Source of the DNA: Anaerolineaceae bacterium
Lineage (GTDB): Bacteria; Chloroflexota; Anaerolineae; Aggregatilineales; Phototrophicaceae
Direction of reading: 5' to 3'
Assembly (NCBI GenBank): GCA_002702065.1
Contig: NZXX01000002.1
Location: 806,001-870,000 of the forward strand
Length of the DNA stretch: 64,000 nucleotides
Shown here one piece after another: positions 52,980 to 62,758 of this stretch (positions are counted from its first letter, which is position 1; each line of letters begins with the position of its first letter). The position numbers and the translations under genes were made by a program. A model generated the notes under the pieces. That model ran no database searches. It was not told the origin of the DNA and saw nothing but the letters and a program-made list of their open reading frames with translations.

Positions 52980-53387
52980 TCATAATGCGTCAATTGCCTG
53001 TTGAAGTCGAAACATGCTCTCATCCGCAATACTTTGTAGAGCTGAGTTTTGGGTTACATGAACCATAATGTCTGGGGGCAACACTGCCACGTGAGTTCTG
53101 CCTTGAGCAGTGTCTTACTGTACGACAACACTGCAAAAAAATAACAGCCCAATGTCAGGTTCTGTTTGAAGCGCCAAATATGTCAGAACAGCGTTACCCG
53201 CTCCCAGTATAAGATACCTGTCAGTATCAATACCCAAAGTCTGCCTTAAGATTTCACTGACATCAATATGCAAAATAATGCTTAAACCCTGCTCCTTAAG
53301 CGCAGCGGTGATCTGCTCAATTGCTGTTTCATAGGACAGATACAGTGTAGTTCTTAGAAAGGGCATTGCCGTTTTCTTTGGTTCCAT
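52980..53387 (-). pseudogene. DUF302 gene interrupted by TAA
   Basis: Reads as a DUF302 protein related to 30791-31195 (YETAIEQITAALKEQGLSII, YLILGAGNAVLTYLALQTEPDIGL) up to VVVQ and then TAA at 53115-53117. The same frame continues DTAQGRTHVAVLPPDIMVHV and QSIADESMFRLQQAIDAL to a stop at 52980. A single GAA-to-TAA change would explain it. The conserved Cys of the intact relative is Gly here (ILGAGN), so it was divergent before it broke. Confidence 0.75.
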
Positions 53388-53495
53388 TAGATGGTTTCAC
53401 CTGTGTGCTTGCTATTGCTTCCTTAACCTTAAGTGTTCGTAATTCCCAATACAAGCCAGTGTCAAGGATTGTGCCGTCAAAAGTCATTTTTCTCA

Positions 53496-54548
53496 CTACG
53501 CCTGTACCAGCACAGGTGTACCAATGGGTGCGAAATCATAGAACCACAGTGCCTCTTCATTGGGTAGATTAACACAGCCATGGCTCATCGGCTGACCAAA
53601 ATTATTGTGCCAATACGTCCCATGAATTGCATAACCTGCATAGAAATACAGTATCCATTGAACGTTCGGGAGATAATAGTCTGGCCCACTCATCGTCTGC
53701 GACTCGTACCGGCGCTGAACTCTGAAGCTCCCTTGCACAGTGGGGGTTGCTGGAAGACCTGTTGAAACCAAAGCACTGTAAACCAGCCGACCATCTTCAT
53801 AGGCATAAATGCGGGAGTCACTTATGTCAACGATAATATTCTTACCTTGTTTGATAACCGACTCTGGTCCTGAGCGTGGTGCCATTGAAGGGTCGATGAT
53901 ACCCAGGTCTTGAATATCACTCGCATTGGGAATGATAATTCTCTGTCCAGCCTGCACCCGATTGGGATCAGTGATGTTGTTAGCCTGGACAATGGCAGGC
54001 CAAGTTACACCAAAACGAGTTGCTACATCAGCTAGCGTTTCCCCACGCTGCATAATATAAGTCGTTTCACTCATATCATTGGATTCATTGGCAGATGTGT
54101 TTGTTTCAATGGCCGTTTCAGATAGTTCAAAGACGGTCAATGTCTTGCCAGCTTCTATATGGTTGGGATTTGAAATGTTGTTGAGTTTAGCAATCTGACT
54201 GACAGTTATACCGTATCGGTTGGCGATAGAAGCAAGTGTTTCGCCCGGTTGAACAATATGATAGGTTGGTTCGGAGGCAAAAAGATCGGTTTCTACGGCC
54301 CTACTTAAATCAGGAATCACCAATTGCTGCCCAGCAAGAATGCGCTCCGTATTTTGGATATTGTTTGCTTGGGCCAGTGTTGCCACTGTAACGTTGTAGC
54401 GCAGTCCAATACGGTAGAGAGTTTCGCCAGGTTGAACCACATGAATGATATTTTCTTGAGCAGTCACGTCTAGAGCAATCGGGCTGATGAGGAGCAGCGA
54501 AGTAAGCACTAATAGGGGATGGAGAGAACGGTATCGACTTGAACGCAT
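53496..54548 (-). CDS. Secreted triple-LysM L,D-transpeptidase (second copy)
   Basis: A 350-residue paralogue of 44243-45289 with the same three LysM repeats and YkuD domain (HGTYWHNNFGQPMSHGCVNL); here the catalytic motif is SHGC, not SRGC. Signal peptide LHPLLVLTSLLLISPIALDV. Last gene after the peptidyl-prolyl isomerase, 35 bp downstream, so possibly cotranscribed with the SPFH operon. Confidence 0.93.
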   Translation of the reverse strand: MRSSRYRSLHPLLVLTSLLLISPIALDVTAQENIIHVVQPGETLYRIGLRYNVTVATLAQANNIQNTERILAGQQLVIPDLSRAVETDLFASEPTYHIVQPGETLASIANRYGITVSQIAKLNNISNPNHIEAGKTLTVFELSETAIETNTSANESNDMSETTYIMQRGETLADVATRFGVTWPAIVQANNITDPNRVQAGQRIIIPNASDIQDLGIIDPSMAPRSGPESVIKQGKNIIVDISDSRIYAYEDGRLVYSALVSTGLPATPTVQGSFRVQRRYESQTMSGPDYYLPNVQWILYFYAGYAIHGTYWHNNFGQPMSHGCVNLPNEEALWFYDFAPIGTPVLVQA

Positions 54549-54583
54549 AAGTCTTAACTCCTTTGCTAATCATGAAGCCGTGG

Positions 54584-56758
54584 TTACTGAGGCACCGGCG
54601 TGATACTCCGGTTAAAATATTCTTCCAGCACACTCGGATACAGAACAAAGTCGGACTCGTCAAGGAGTTGCTGCTGCAACTGCGCTGTCAGCGTATCATG
54701 TTCCTGTTCGAATAGGATTTCCTCGATAAACGGACCGGCTTGTTCAAGTGATAATGTTTCCGGCTCAGTGCGCTCGATTACCTGCACGATATACAGGCTA
54801 TCACCGTACTGAAACACGGGGCTAATTTCGCCTGGTTGAAGCGTCAAGACACGCTCGTGAAAAGGATGCATCTCTAGCTCAGCCAGGATATCAGAACTTT
54901 CACCAATCCATCCTGGATACTCACCTCCGTTAGTTGCGGTCTCTGGGTCTTCGGAATATTCCTGCGCGATTTTCGCAAATTCCTCACCTGATTGAAGTGG
55001 CCCCGGAACCAGCCTGTTATAAGCCTCATCCGCTCGCTCTTGAGCGCGTTTGGCCTCATCTTCGCTCGCGCCAAGACCTATGCGAATATAGCGGATACGA
55101 GCGCGCGATGGCATAATCATCAATTCCTGATTTGCGTCGTAATATTGTTGTATCTCTTGTTCTGTAACTTCAATCTGGTCATCAACCTCCTCCTGATGCT
55201 GCATCTGTTTGAGTACCTGTAAGCGAGCTTCATCAGTCAAAGGTTGATTTTCTGAGCCGAGAAGCTGGTCGTTGGTATCCTCGATCAACAGCAAACGTTC
55301 GATCAGCTGCTCTGCCAGGTTGCGCATCCCCTCCGATCCACTAAATGAAGCCCTGACTGGAGGCGATAATTCCTGATACTCGTTATAGAATTGTCCTACG
55401 GTGTAGCGCCTACCCTTAATCGTGAAAAGGGTCTTATCTGCGTTTTCCTCAAACCACGTATCGGCTTGCTGCTGTTGAACGCGCGCCTGGATAGTCTCTC
55501 GAATCTGTTCAAAAGCCTGAATGCGCTCGTCCTGCCTCTCGTTCATGAGGACAATGTAGAACGAGTTGCCAGCGCGAAAAACATCACTGATTTCGCCTGG
55601 AGTAAGTCCAAACACTATCGCGTCCCACTCAGGGTTGACGGTGGTCCCTTCTTGAATAACCTGTCCCGCAGACAGAATCAGACTGGGGTCTTGTTGCTGG
55701 GCTTCTTCAAAACTTGCTCCAGAATTAACGCTCAATAGCGCGGCTTCCGCTTTTTGTCGAGACGCGACTTCATCCTGGCCGATTGGGATTTCGAGTTGAT
55801 CAATGACTACCTGCGATGGAAGCGTAAACTGTGTGATATTCTCGTCGTAGTATATGCGCAGGTCATCTTCAGTGGGGGGTGGTACTTCTAGCAGTTCGAA
55901 ATTGCGTGTCACCGAGGCATTGTCTTTGAGGCGCTGAATATAGTTGTCCAGGTAATCTTGTTCCCGTTCCGCTACTAATGTCTGGCGAATGCTTTCTCGA
56001 ACTGCATCCAGCGATTGATCACCGAACTGCTCACGGTTTTGATAATAGTAATCCTGAATTTCGCTTTCTGAGACCATCGTTGCATCTTCGTGCAGCTGCG
56101 TATCAAAAGATTCCAAATTGATTTCTTCAGTGATGTGTTCCATCGTATGAGTAAAGGTGTCGTCACTATCTGGCTGACGTTCAGCGGCCCAACGGCGTGC
56201 CAGCTCATCAGTAACTAGATCCTGAACCGCCAGTTCCAATGCAACGGGGGATCTCGTCACCTCCTGCAATTCACCCGGTATGATTAATGCTAAATGTTTT
56301 TCAAGATCAGCAATTGTGATCTGACCCCCATTGAATGTCGCAATCACATCTGGTGCAGGGGGTTGTGGCAGTGACAGTGGTCCTCCTCTGGTTGAGAGAA
56401 GTACAATAATAAGCAGAATTATTGCGGCAGCTGGAAAAACAACATTGGCACGTAACCACTCATACCAGGAATGCTTCGGTGCTGTCGCACTAACAGTTGA
56501 ACCAAACGGAGATTCGATACTGGCTTCATTCTCTACATCTAAGGGTAAGGGCTGAGCAGACGCGGCTTGCTGTGGCGCGGAAAGCACATCTGAACCTGAC
56601 GTTTCTGTACCAGATTCTGGAGCAGCTGGCGTTTCGATTTCTAAATTAGCATTCTCGCCAGACCCGGAAAGTTTGATCGGAGATTCGGTTCCCGATTCGA
56701 CCCCACCTCGTATGGAATTAATGATGTCCTTCCAGACCTGTTGCCAACCTTCAGCCAT
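54584..56758 (-). CDS. Membrane-anchored SurA/PpiC-like peptidyl-prolyl isomerase
   Basis: A 724-residue protein: cytoplasmic Ser/Pro-rich N-terminus, membrane helix (VVFPAAAIILLIIVLLS), SurA-like N-domain (VIATFNGGQITIADLEKHLAL), then two PpiC rotamase modules. The second is clearer (RARIRYIRIGLGASEDEAKRA ... FAKIAQEYSEDPETATNGGEYPGWIG ... LQPGEISPVFQYGDSLYIVQV). An extra SurA-N-like piece (IKGRRYTVGQFYNEYQ) separates them. Folds exported proteins. 27 bp after an HflK-like gene, hinting at a membrane quality-control complex. Confidence 0.87.
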   Translation of the reverse strand: MAEGWQQVWKDIINSIRGGVESGTESPIKLSGSGENANLEIETPAAPESGTETSGSDVLSAPQQAASAQPLPLDVENEASIESPFGSTVSATAPKHSWYEWLRANVVFPAAAIILLIIVLLSTRGGPLSLPQPPAPDVIATFNGGQITIADLEKHLALIIPGELQEVTRSPVALELAVQDLVTDELARRWAAERQPDSDDTFTHTMEHITEEINLESFDTQLHEDATMVSESEIQDYYYQNREQFGDQSLDAVRESIRQTLVAEREQDYLDNYIQRLKDNASVTRNFELLEVPPPTEDDLRIYYDENITQFTLPSQVVIDQLEIPIGQDEVASRQKAEAALLSVNSGASFEEAQQQDPSLILSAGQVIQEGTTVNPEWDAIVFGLTPGEISDVFRAGNSFYIVLMNERQDERIQAFEQIRETIQARVQQQQADTWFEENADKTLFTIKGRRYTVGQFYNEYQELSPPVRASFSGSEGMRNLAEQLIERLLLIEDTNDQLLGSENQPLTDEARLQVLKQMQHQEEVDDQIEVTEQEIQQYYDANQELMIMPSRARIRYIRIGLGASEDEAKRAQERADEAYNRLVPGPLQSGEEFAKIAQEYSEDPETATNGGEYPGWIGESSDILAELEMHPFHERVLTLQPGEISPVFQYGDSLYIVQVIERTEPETLSLEQAGPFIEEILFEQEHDTLTAQLQQQLLDESDFVLYPSVLEEYFNRSITPVPQ

Positions 56759-56785
56759 ATAAGACTCCGCTGTCCTCAGTTGGCG

Positions 56786-57901
56786 CTACGGATTGGCTGT
56801 AGCTGTCGACAATGGCGCACTGTTGCCCAGCAGGCGTAAATTTACACGCTCGCCATTTTCTGTGTTGACAACGTAGATTTGAATACGAGGCAATATGCGC
56901 TCCAATGTCTCAAGATACAGGCGGTAGCGTGTAACATCCTCGCCATAAATTTCGGAGTTCACCTGATATTCGGCGAGTATCGACCCAAAAGAGTCAGCTT
57001 CGCCATTGGCTTGCCCAATCGTCGTTGAGCGGTAGGACTGAGCATCAGCAAGTATTTTCTGGGCATCGCCACGTGCCTGAGGAAGCAGACTGTTGGCGTA
57101 ACCATTTGCTTCGTTCACGGTGCGGCCTCTATCATCTCTGGCGCTATTGACATCAATAAAAGCATCCGCAACTTCATCGGGGGGGAAGGCTTTCTGAAGG
57201 TTAATGCCAGCAATTGTCAGCCCACTGTTGTAGAGGTCTAGTCTATTCTGTGTTTCAGCACGAATGGTGTTTTGCAATGTTTGGCGCTCTGTCGTCAAAA
57301 TCCCATCCACTGGCATCTGGCTCATTACAAAAGTTGCTGCTTGCCGCACCGCATCTCGCACCAGTCTGTAGGGCGCATATTGGACATTCAGGAGATACGC
57401 GGCGGGGTCACTCACTTGATATTGCACGATGATTTCAACATCTATAACATTCGTATCCCCGGAGAGGACCTGGAGCTTGGAGGGAGGCTCTGGATGGTCG
57501 TGACCTTCTTCTGGAATGGGGACTCCAACGACTTCGCGGCGAATCTCACTGACATTAACAATGTCAACTCGATCTATGGGCCAGGGCAGACGGTAGTGCA
57601 GTCCCGGCGCAACATTCGGTTCGACCACTGCACCAAAGCGTCGAACAACGGCAGCTTCACCAGGTGCAACCACATACAGGCCTGTGAGCATATAGCCAAG
57701 AATTGCCATCAGTAGCACACCGAGCACGACATGTCGCGGGTTGAGGTTTCCGAATGCGGCCCGCATATCCGCCAACGGGGCTTCACCATCGCCCATGAAT
57801 AGCGCACGTAACACATGCCTGAGTCCGCGTATTAAGCCGCCCAGAGCGGATTTCCAGTTGACGGGTGGCCGTTCAGAAGGCTCAGGTGGTTGCTGGGTCA
57901 T
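56786..57901 (-). CDS. SPFH protein, HflK-like
   Basis: A 371-residue protein: membrane helix (VVLGVLLMAILGYMLTGLYV), SPFH/band-7 domain starting VAPGEAAVVRRFGAVVEPNV with PGLHYRLPWPIDRV, and an Ala/Gln-rich helical region (ANGYANSLLPQARGDAQKIL). HflK-type proteins form large microdomain cages with HflC and control FtsH. ATG at 57901 has GGAGG nine bases upstream; the TTG three codons earlier is less likely. Overall like the C-terminal half of the CDF-SPFH fusion at 58903. Confidence 0.88.
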   Translation of the reverse strand: MTQQPPEPSERPPVNWKSALGGLIRGLRHVLRALFMGDGEAPLADMRAAFGNLNPRHVVLGVLLMAILGYMLTGLYVVAPGEAAVVRRFGAVVEPNVAPGLHYRLPWPIDRVDIVNVSEIRREVVGVPIPEEGHDHPEPPSKLQVLSGDTNVIDVEIIVQYQVSDPAAYLLNVQYAPYRLVRDAVRQAATFVMSQMPVDGILTTERQTLQNTIRAETQNRLDLYNSGLTIAGINLQKAFPPDEVADAFIDVNSARDDRGRTVNEANGYANSLLPQARGDAQKILADAQSYRSTTIGQANGEADSFGSILAEYQVNSEIYGEDVTRYRLYLETLERILPRIQIYVVNTENGERVNLRLLGNSAPLSTATANP

Positions 57902-57906
57902 CGAAG

Positions 57907-58884
57907 TCAACCTCCCTGTGATGCTGGAATGGGCGTTGGCGTGACAGTCACCTCGGAGGCGGGTGCTATGCTCGTCTGCTCATTAGCGTTAACCTGGGGC
58001 GCGGACCTATTGCTGGTCGGATTGAGATAGCTGAGCAATTCCGAATTTGACGGTAGAATAAGAGTTGTGTTCTCATCAATGAATGTCCCATAGGCTTGGA
58101 GCGTTCTTAAAAACTGGTAAAATTCTGGATCTTGCCCAAATGCTGCCGCATAAATAGCGATGGCATCTGCATCAGCTCGTCCTCGTATTTCTGCTGCTTC
58201 CTGCTGGGCATCAGCTCGAATCTGAGCTGCTTCGGCTTCTGCGTTGGCCCGTATCGTTGCGGCTTGCTCGGTTCCCTCTGAACGCAACTGACGTGCGATT
58301 GCTTCACGTTCTGAACGCATTCGCTGGAACACACTGGTGAGATTAGCCTGAGGAAAAGTCAGTTCGCGAAAGCGTACATCGCTTACAGTGAAGCCAAAAC
58401 CTAGGGTCCGTTCGGCAGCTGCTTCCGTAATAGTCGTAAGTGTTTCAGGCAGCCGAACCTGTGAAGTATCTGTCGATACCAACTGCCGCAGTTCAACTTG
58501 GCCGAGCGCACTGCCAATTTCCGAGGCAATAACATCTGCCAAGCGGGTCTGAGCGTTAATGGGGTCACGCACAGTTTGCAGGAACAGTAGAGGGTCAGTC
58601 ACTTGCCAGGTCGCATACGCTTCCAGTAAGATGTTGTTTTGATCTCCGGTCAGAAACTCGGTTCGTGGCAAATTGTAAACTTGAAGCTGGGTGTTGATAC
58701 GGACGACACTTTGGATTGGATCGGGGAACTTCACATAAAGTCCCGGCGTCGTGAGTGTACGCACTGGTTCACCGAATTGGGTCACGACCGCCGCTTCAGT
58801 CGCATCCACCTGAAAAAGCATCAAATTGACCGCCAGGAAACCCAGCGCAACAAGGACAAGAATGATATTTCGGACAATCTTCAT
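57907..58884 (-). CDS. SPFH protein, HflC-like
   Basis: A 325-residue protein: helix (IILVLVALGFLAVNLMLFQV), SPFH domain (VDATEAAVVTQFGEPVRTLTTPGLYVKFP), the HflC-typical MRSEREAIARQLRSEGTEQA and long Ala-rich coiled coil, then GQDPEFYQFLRTLQAY and a Pro/Thr-rich tail. Membrane partner of the HflK-like proteins on both sides. The gene order HflK-like fusion, HflC-like, HflK-like suggests that three SPFH subunits assemble together. Confidence 0.9.
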   Translation of the reverse strand: MKIVRNIILVLVALGFLAVNLMLFQVDATEAAVVTQFGEPVRTLTTPGLYVKFPDPIQSVVRINTQLQVYNLPRTEFLTGDQNNILLEAYATWQVTDPLLFLQTVRDPINAQTRLADVIASEIGSALGQVELRQLVSTDTSQVRLPETLTTITEAAAERTLGFGFTVSDVRFRELTFPQANLTSVFQRMRSEREAIARQLRSEGTEQAATIRANAEAEAAQIRADAQQEAAEIRGRADADAIAIYAAAFGQDPEFYQFLRTLQAYGTFIDENTTLILPSNSELLSYLNPTSNRSAPQVNANEQTSIAPASEVTVTPTPIPASQGG

Positions 58885-58902
58885 AGTTAGGCCTCGCCTC
58901 CT

Positions 58903-60462
58903 TTACGGCAGCAGCGGCAGCGACTCCAGGTTGCTGCCATTCGAGAACCACAGGTCGGTAGTCTCGATTTGGATACTGGGGTCGAGAATAAATTTACGCA
59001 CACCTGGGAGTACACTTTCGACAGCGACGAGATACATGCGCGCCCGCGTGATCGCCGGGGCCTGTGCATAGGCTTCCTGCTGATTGGTGAACAGGGCAGC
59101 ATCCCCCGTAGCCTGAGCAATTTTCTGGGCATAATAAGCGTTTGCTGTCTGGACAGTTGTTGCTGCATCGCCGCGTGCTACGGGAAGTATCTCGTTGGCG
59201 TAAGCCCGCGCCTCATTGATAAACGTATTTTGATCCTCGCGGGCGCTGGCGACATCACGAAAAGCATCGGCCACGTCAGCTGGCGGATTGCTTTCCAGGA
59301 GTTGAACACCAACAACTCGTAGTCCAGCGTTGCTGTTGTCCAGGGTAGACTGCGCAAACGTTGTCACCTTTTCTTCAATCTCCGTTTTATCCACTGTCAG
59401 CAGCGAATCGACCGTTTCTTGCGCAACAACCTGACGCATGGACGCTTCGGCAACTCGTGTGACCAGTAAGGCTGGATCCGCGACATTCAGCAAAAATGCT
59501 GCTGCGTCAGTTACTATATAGTGCAAGCTAAAGCGTACGGAAACGAGATTTTGATCGCCAGTCACCATCAGACTTGCAGCCGGTTCTGCCCGTTGGATTG
59601 AATTCGCCGCCACCATATCCGTTCGATCAACCGGCCAGGGTAAGCGATAGTGCAAACCGGGCTGCACATTCGGCTCAATGACTGTGCCAAAACGTCGGAG
59701 GACAGCTATTTCACCGGGCTGAACAACATAAAATCCGGATGCCAGGTAAGCAACGATCAGCAATCCCCCACCAATCGGAATAAAGGCACGCCAAAGGCGA
59801 CGCGAAGCCTGCACGTGCCGGTGACCATTGGTCTCACCATCTATTTCGAGCGTCTCATGTCGGCGGAGTGCGCTGATTGCCGAACTGGCAATCTCGAAAC
59901 CGGAGAAAGCAATAAAAACAACGACAATTGCGGCTGCGGCACGATCCAGATTAGGCAGTCCAAGCGCCGAACCTGCTAATCCAACAACGACAACGATAGC
60001 TGCGTAAATATCCATCTGAGAATGGGCGCCGCTGGCAAGTAACGCTGGAGAGTTCGTCTGGCGACCAACATAAAGTTTGTAACGGGCAATAAAATAGGCG
60101 GTGACAACAGTGATTAGTGAAGCTATCGTAATCGGGCCGAGATTCTTGAGTTCGGGTGGTTCGCCGCTTAGGACTTCAATCACGATGTCGTAGGCAACAT
60201 AGAAAATTGCTGCTGAAACCACTAGGGCGATCCAGTTTTCGATTTGGCTGAATCGCTGGCTGACCGCTGGTCTCGATGCATCCCATCGCTTGATTAACAA
60301 GGCGAGTAAGACAAACACACCTATAGCGGCATCGGTCATCGAATGCACAGCACTGGCTTGCAGGGCCTGACTACCGGAGGCGCCTGCTAACCAAAACTTG
60401 AAGATTATGAGCAGGCCATTGATGACGATGGTGACAAAGATCGTTCGCTCTTTACGATCCAT
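58903..60462 (-). CDS. Fusion: CDF cation-efflux transmembrane domain + HflK-like SPFH domain
   Basis: A 519-residue protein. The N-terminal ~210 residues form a cation diffusion facilitator membrane domain, with the two metal-site motifs HSMTD in helix 2 and HSQMD in helix 5 (both HxxxD), as in Zn2+/Fe2+ transporters. The usual cytoplasmic CDF tail is missing; after a His-containing linker (NGHRHVQASRR) comes another membrane helix and a complete SPFH domain (VQPGEIAVLRRFGTVIEPNV, PGLHYRLPWPVDRT). ATG at 60462 after TTGAGGAT. The frame is continuous with no stop, so the fusion is real at DNA level. Probably a metal transporter embedded in, or sensed by, an SPFH microdomain. Confidence 0.88.
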   Translation of the reverse strand: MDRKERTIFVTIVINGLLIIFKFWLAGASGSQALQASAVHSMTDAAIGVFVLLALLIKRWDASRPAVSQRFSQIENWIALVVSAAIFYVAYDIVIEVLSGEPPELKNLGPITIASLITVVTAYFIARYKLYVGRQTNSPALLASGAHSQMDIYAAIVVVVGLAGSALGLPNLDRAAAAIVVVFIAFSGFEIASSAISALRRHETLEIDGETNGHRHVQASRRLWRAFIPIGGGLLIVAYLASGFYVVQPGEIAVLRRFGTVIEPNVQPGLHYRLPWPVDRTDMVAANSIQRAEPAASLMVTGDQNLVSVRFSLHYIVTDAAAFLLNVADPALLVTRVAEASMRQVVAQETVDSLLTVDKTEIEEKVTTFAQSTLDNSNAGLRVVGVQLLESNPPADVADAFRDVASAREDQNTFINEARAYANEILPVARGDAATTVQTANAYYAQKIAQATGDAALFTNQQEAYAQAPAITRARMYLVAVESVLPGVRKFILDPSIQIETTDLWFSNGSNLESLPLLP

Positions 60463-60642
60463 AAGTGTTATCCTCAATCGCACGAGTATTGCTGCGATAC
60501 AGGCGTTTAATTGACCTTTGGACTATATCAGCAAACTAGAACCTGACAGTCCTAACCTGGAGAATGTAACCATCCAAGTTTAACCAAGCTTCTACAGAAT
60601 CTGTCAGTTAGATGAGAAATTAGCCGAGTCAGCAGGGTCGGG

Positions 60643-62034
60643 CTAATTGGGCGAGTGTTTTGACGCGACAGGCACATGTTCAGGCAGCCAGAACTTGACC
60701 ACTGTGCCACGGCCTTCGGAACTTTCGACACTTATCTCGCCGCCATGTTCTTGAACAATCCATCGCACAATAGTTAATCCTAGCCCGGTACTCGGCTGTC
60801 CAGCATGATTGGGCGCGCGAAAAAATGGTTCGAAGACCTTCGATACAAACTCAGGGGGTATACTTGAACCGGGTGTTTCGACCTGCACCCAGGCACGTCC
60901 ATTCTCACGTCTCAAGAGAAGAACTATAGGACTATCGGGCATCGAATACTTTTTTGCATTATCAATCAGGTTTATAAAGACCTGACGCAGGCGATCTGGA
61001 TCACCACGCACAGACACCAGATCACAGGCTTGTATGCGTACCCTGGGGTCAAAATGAGCTTCATAGACTTCCATCAGTATGTCATCAATAGCTAGAGGCC
61101 GCAGTTGCAGATGCCAACCTGCTTCTGATTGAGCCAGGAGCAATAGATCATCGATCAACCGTGCGACATGCCGTCCTGAGCGTTGGAGTGCCTGTATAGT
61201 TTCGGCACGGCGCTGAGGATCATCTCCATAGCGGACGATCAAATCAACATTACCCAGCATGGAACTTAGCGGGGTCCGAAGTTCATGAGCAATTTCAGCC
61301 AGAAACCGCTGCTGTCCCTCGAACACAGACTGGAGACGGTCAAGCATCTGGTTGAATGTAGTCGCCAGAATGGCGATTTCATCTCTAGTTTTGGGTACAT
61401 GTACTCGGTTTGCCAGGTCTTCAGCACGAGCGATTTCTTGCGCGGTTCGCGTAAGACTCACGACAGGTTTCAATCCTAACCGGGCGACAAACCATCCGGT
61501 AAACAATCCAAAAAGGAGCACAGCAGCCACAGCGACAAGGTATATGATGCTCAACTGATGTAAGGTGGCGTACAGCCCGATCAACGATTGGCCGACCTGT
61601 ACAGTCCCAATAACGACGCCTTCACGGATTAAAAGTTCATTGTAAAGGCGCACTGGCTGTCCCTCGATGTATAACGTCGCGTATGAATCTGAGCTAGGAA
61701 ATTCCCCTTCCGCAGTCAGAATCGTAATTGGGAGTTGCTGTCGACCCAGGTTAAAAGAATGAGCAACAACCGCACCCTCACCATTCAAGATCTGTAAATA
61801 CACCCCTGGAGCGCTTAGCTCATCCGTGGCCTCTAATGAGATACCGGGAATAGGCCGGTTCGGTGTAATAGATAGAGCATCAATGACATGATTAGCGCGT
61901 TCTTTCAGGGTAAAATCAATTTCCTGCTGGAGCGATTGTGAGAGTACATAGTACGAAACCAACAGTAGTGCTGATAGACCCAACACAGTCAGGATCAAAT
62001 ACCATAAAGTCAATCGCAAACGCAGTGACATCAT
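60643..62034 (-). CDS. HAMP-type sensor histidine kinase
   Basis: A 463-residue kinase: two membrane helices flanking an outer domain of about 140 residues, HAMP (ARLGLKPVVSLTRTAQEI), HisKA with IAHELRTPLSSML, and HATPase with NLIDNAKKYS and STGLGLTIVRWI. Close to CusS/HeavyMetal-sensor-type kinases in layout, but the outer domain shows no clear metal ligands. Overlaps its response regulator by 4 bp. Confidence 0.9.
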   Translation of the reverse strand: MMSLRLRLTLWYLILTVLGLSALLLVSYYVLSQSLQQEIDFTLKERANHVIDALSITPNRPIPGISLEATDELSAPGVYLQILNGEGAVVAHSFNLGRQQLPITILTAEGEFPSSDSYATLYIEGQPVRLYNELLIREGVVIGTVQVGQSLIGLYATLHQLSIIYLVAVAAVLLFGLFTGWFVARLGLKPVVSLTRTAQEIARAEDLANRVHVPKTRDEIAILATTFNQMLDRLQSVFEGQQRFLAEIAHELRTPLSSMLGNVDLIVRYGDDPQRRAETIQALQRSGRHVARLIDDLLLLAQSEAGWHLQLRPLAIDDILMEVYEAHFDPRVRIQACDLVSVRGDPDRLRQVFINLIDNAKKYSMPDSPIVLLLRRENGRAWVQVETPGSSIPPEFVSKVFEPFFRAPNHAGQPSTGLGLTIVRWIVQEHGGEISVESSEGRGTVVKFWLPEHVPVASKHSPN

Positions 62035-62693
62035 CGCTTTAAAATGTAACCTACACCGTGCATCGTATGAATTAATGGGGGTTCGCCCAGTTTATGACGC
62101 AGCCTGTGTACATAGATGTCAAGGACATTAGAGCTCGGATCAGCGTTATTCCCCCTTATCTTTTCGATCAGCAACTCACGAGTATGCACCTGCTCAGGAT
62201 AGGTCAGCAAGAAAACTAGAAGATCGTACTCTGTTTTACTCAAGTGGATGGTTTGATCTCGGCGGAAGGCTAAGCGCATCCCAATATCCACTACTATATC
62301 GTCATAAGATAAGTGAGAAGTCTCGGCGCCTTTACGGCGTAGAAGCGCCCGCAGACGAGCCAACAGTTCCTCAAAATCGAAGGGCTTTACCAGGTAATCA
62401 TCTGCTCCGGCATCCAGGCCTAACACGCGGTCATCTACTGTGTTTCGAGCGGTTAGCATAAGGATTGGTCCGCGATAATCTTTGTCACGAAGGTTGGAAC
62501 ACGCCGTAATCCCGTCAGTATAGGGCAACATCAAATCAAGGATGATTAAATCAGGCTTGCGGCACTGAACTTCCTCCATACCTGCCTCGGCGCTTTGTGC
62601 TATGCGAACATGATAGCCATCATAGGTCAGCCCCCGATGTAGATAGTCAGCTAATTCCGAATCATCCTCTACCACAAGTATCTGAGCAGTCAT
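62031..62693 (-). CDS. OmpR-family response regulator
   Basis: A 220-residue regulator: receiver (ILVVEDDSELADYL, phospho-Asp in LIILDLMLPYTDGI, Lys in YLVKPFDFEE) and winged helix (HLSKTEYDLLVFLLTYPEQV, VYVHRLR-type IYVHRLRHKLG, MHGVGYILKR). First gene of a two-gene operon with the kinase. Possible target: the SPFH operon that follows 160 bp downstream of the kinase, which is suggestive but unproven. Confidence 0.92.
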   Translation of the reverse strand: MTAQILVVEDDSELADYLHRGLTYDGYHVRIAQSAEAGMEEVQCRKPDLIILDLMLPYTDGITACSNLRDKDYRGPILMLTARNTVDDRVLGLDAGADDYLVKPFDFEELLARLRALLRRKGAETSHLSYDDIVVDIGMRLAFRRDQTIHLSKTEYDLLVFLLTYPEQVHTRELLIEKIRGNNADPSSNVLDIYVHRLRHKLGEPPLIHTMHGVGYILKR

Positions 62694-62758
62694 GCAACTT
62701 CTTCACTCCCTACCTAATGGTTTTATGATGTACTTAATTACGTAGACTCCTTTGCCGG

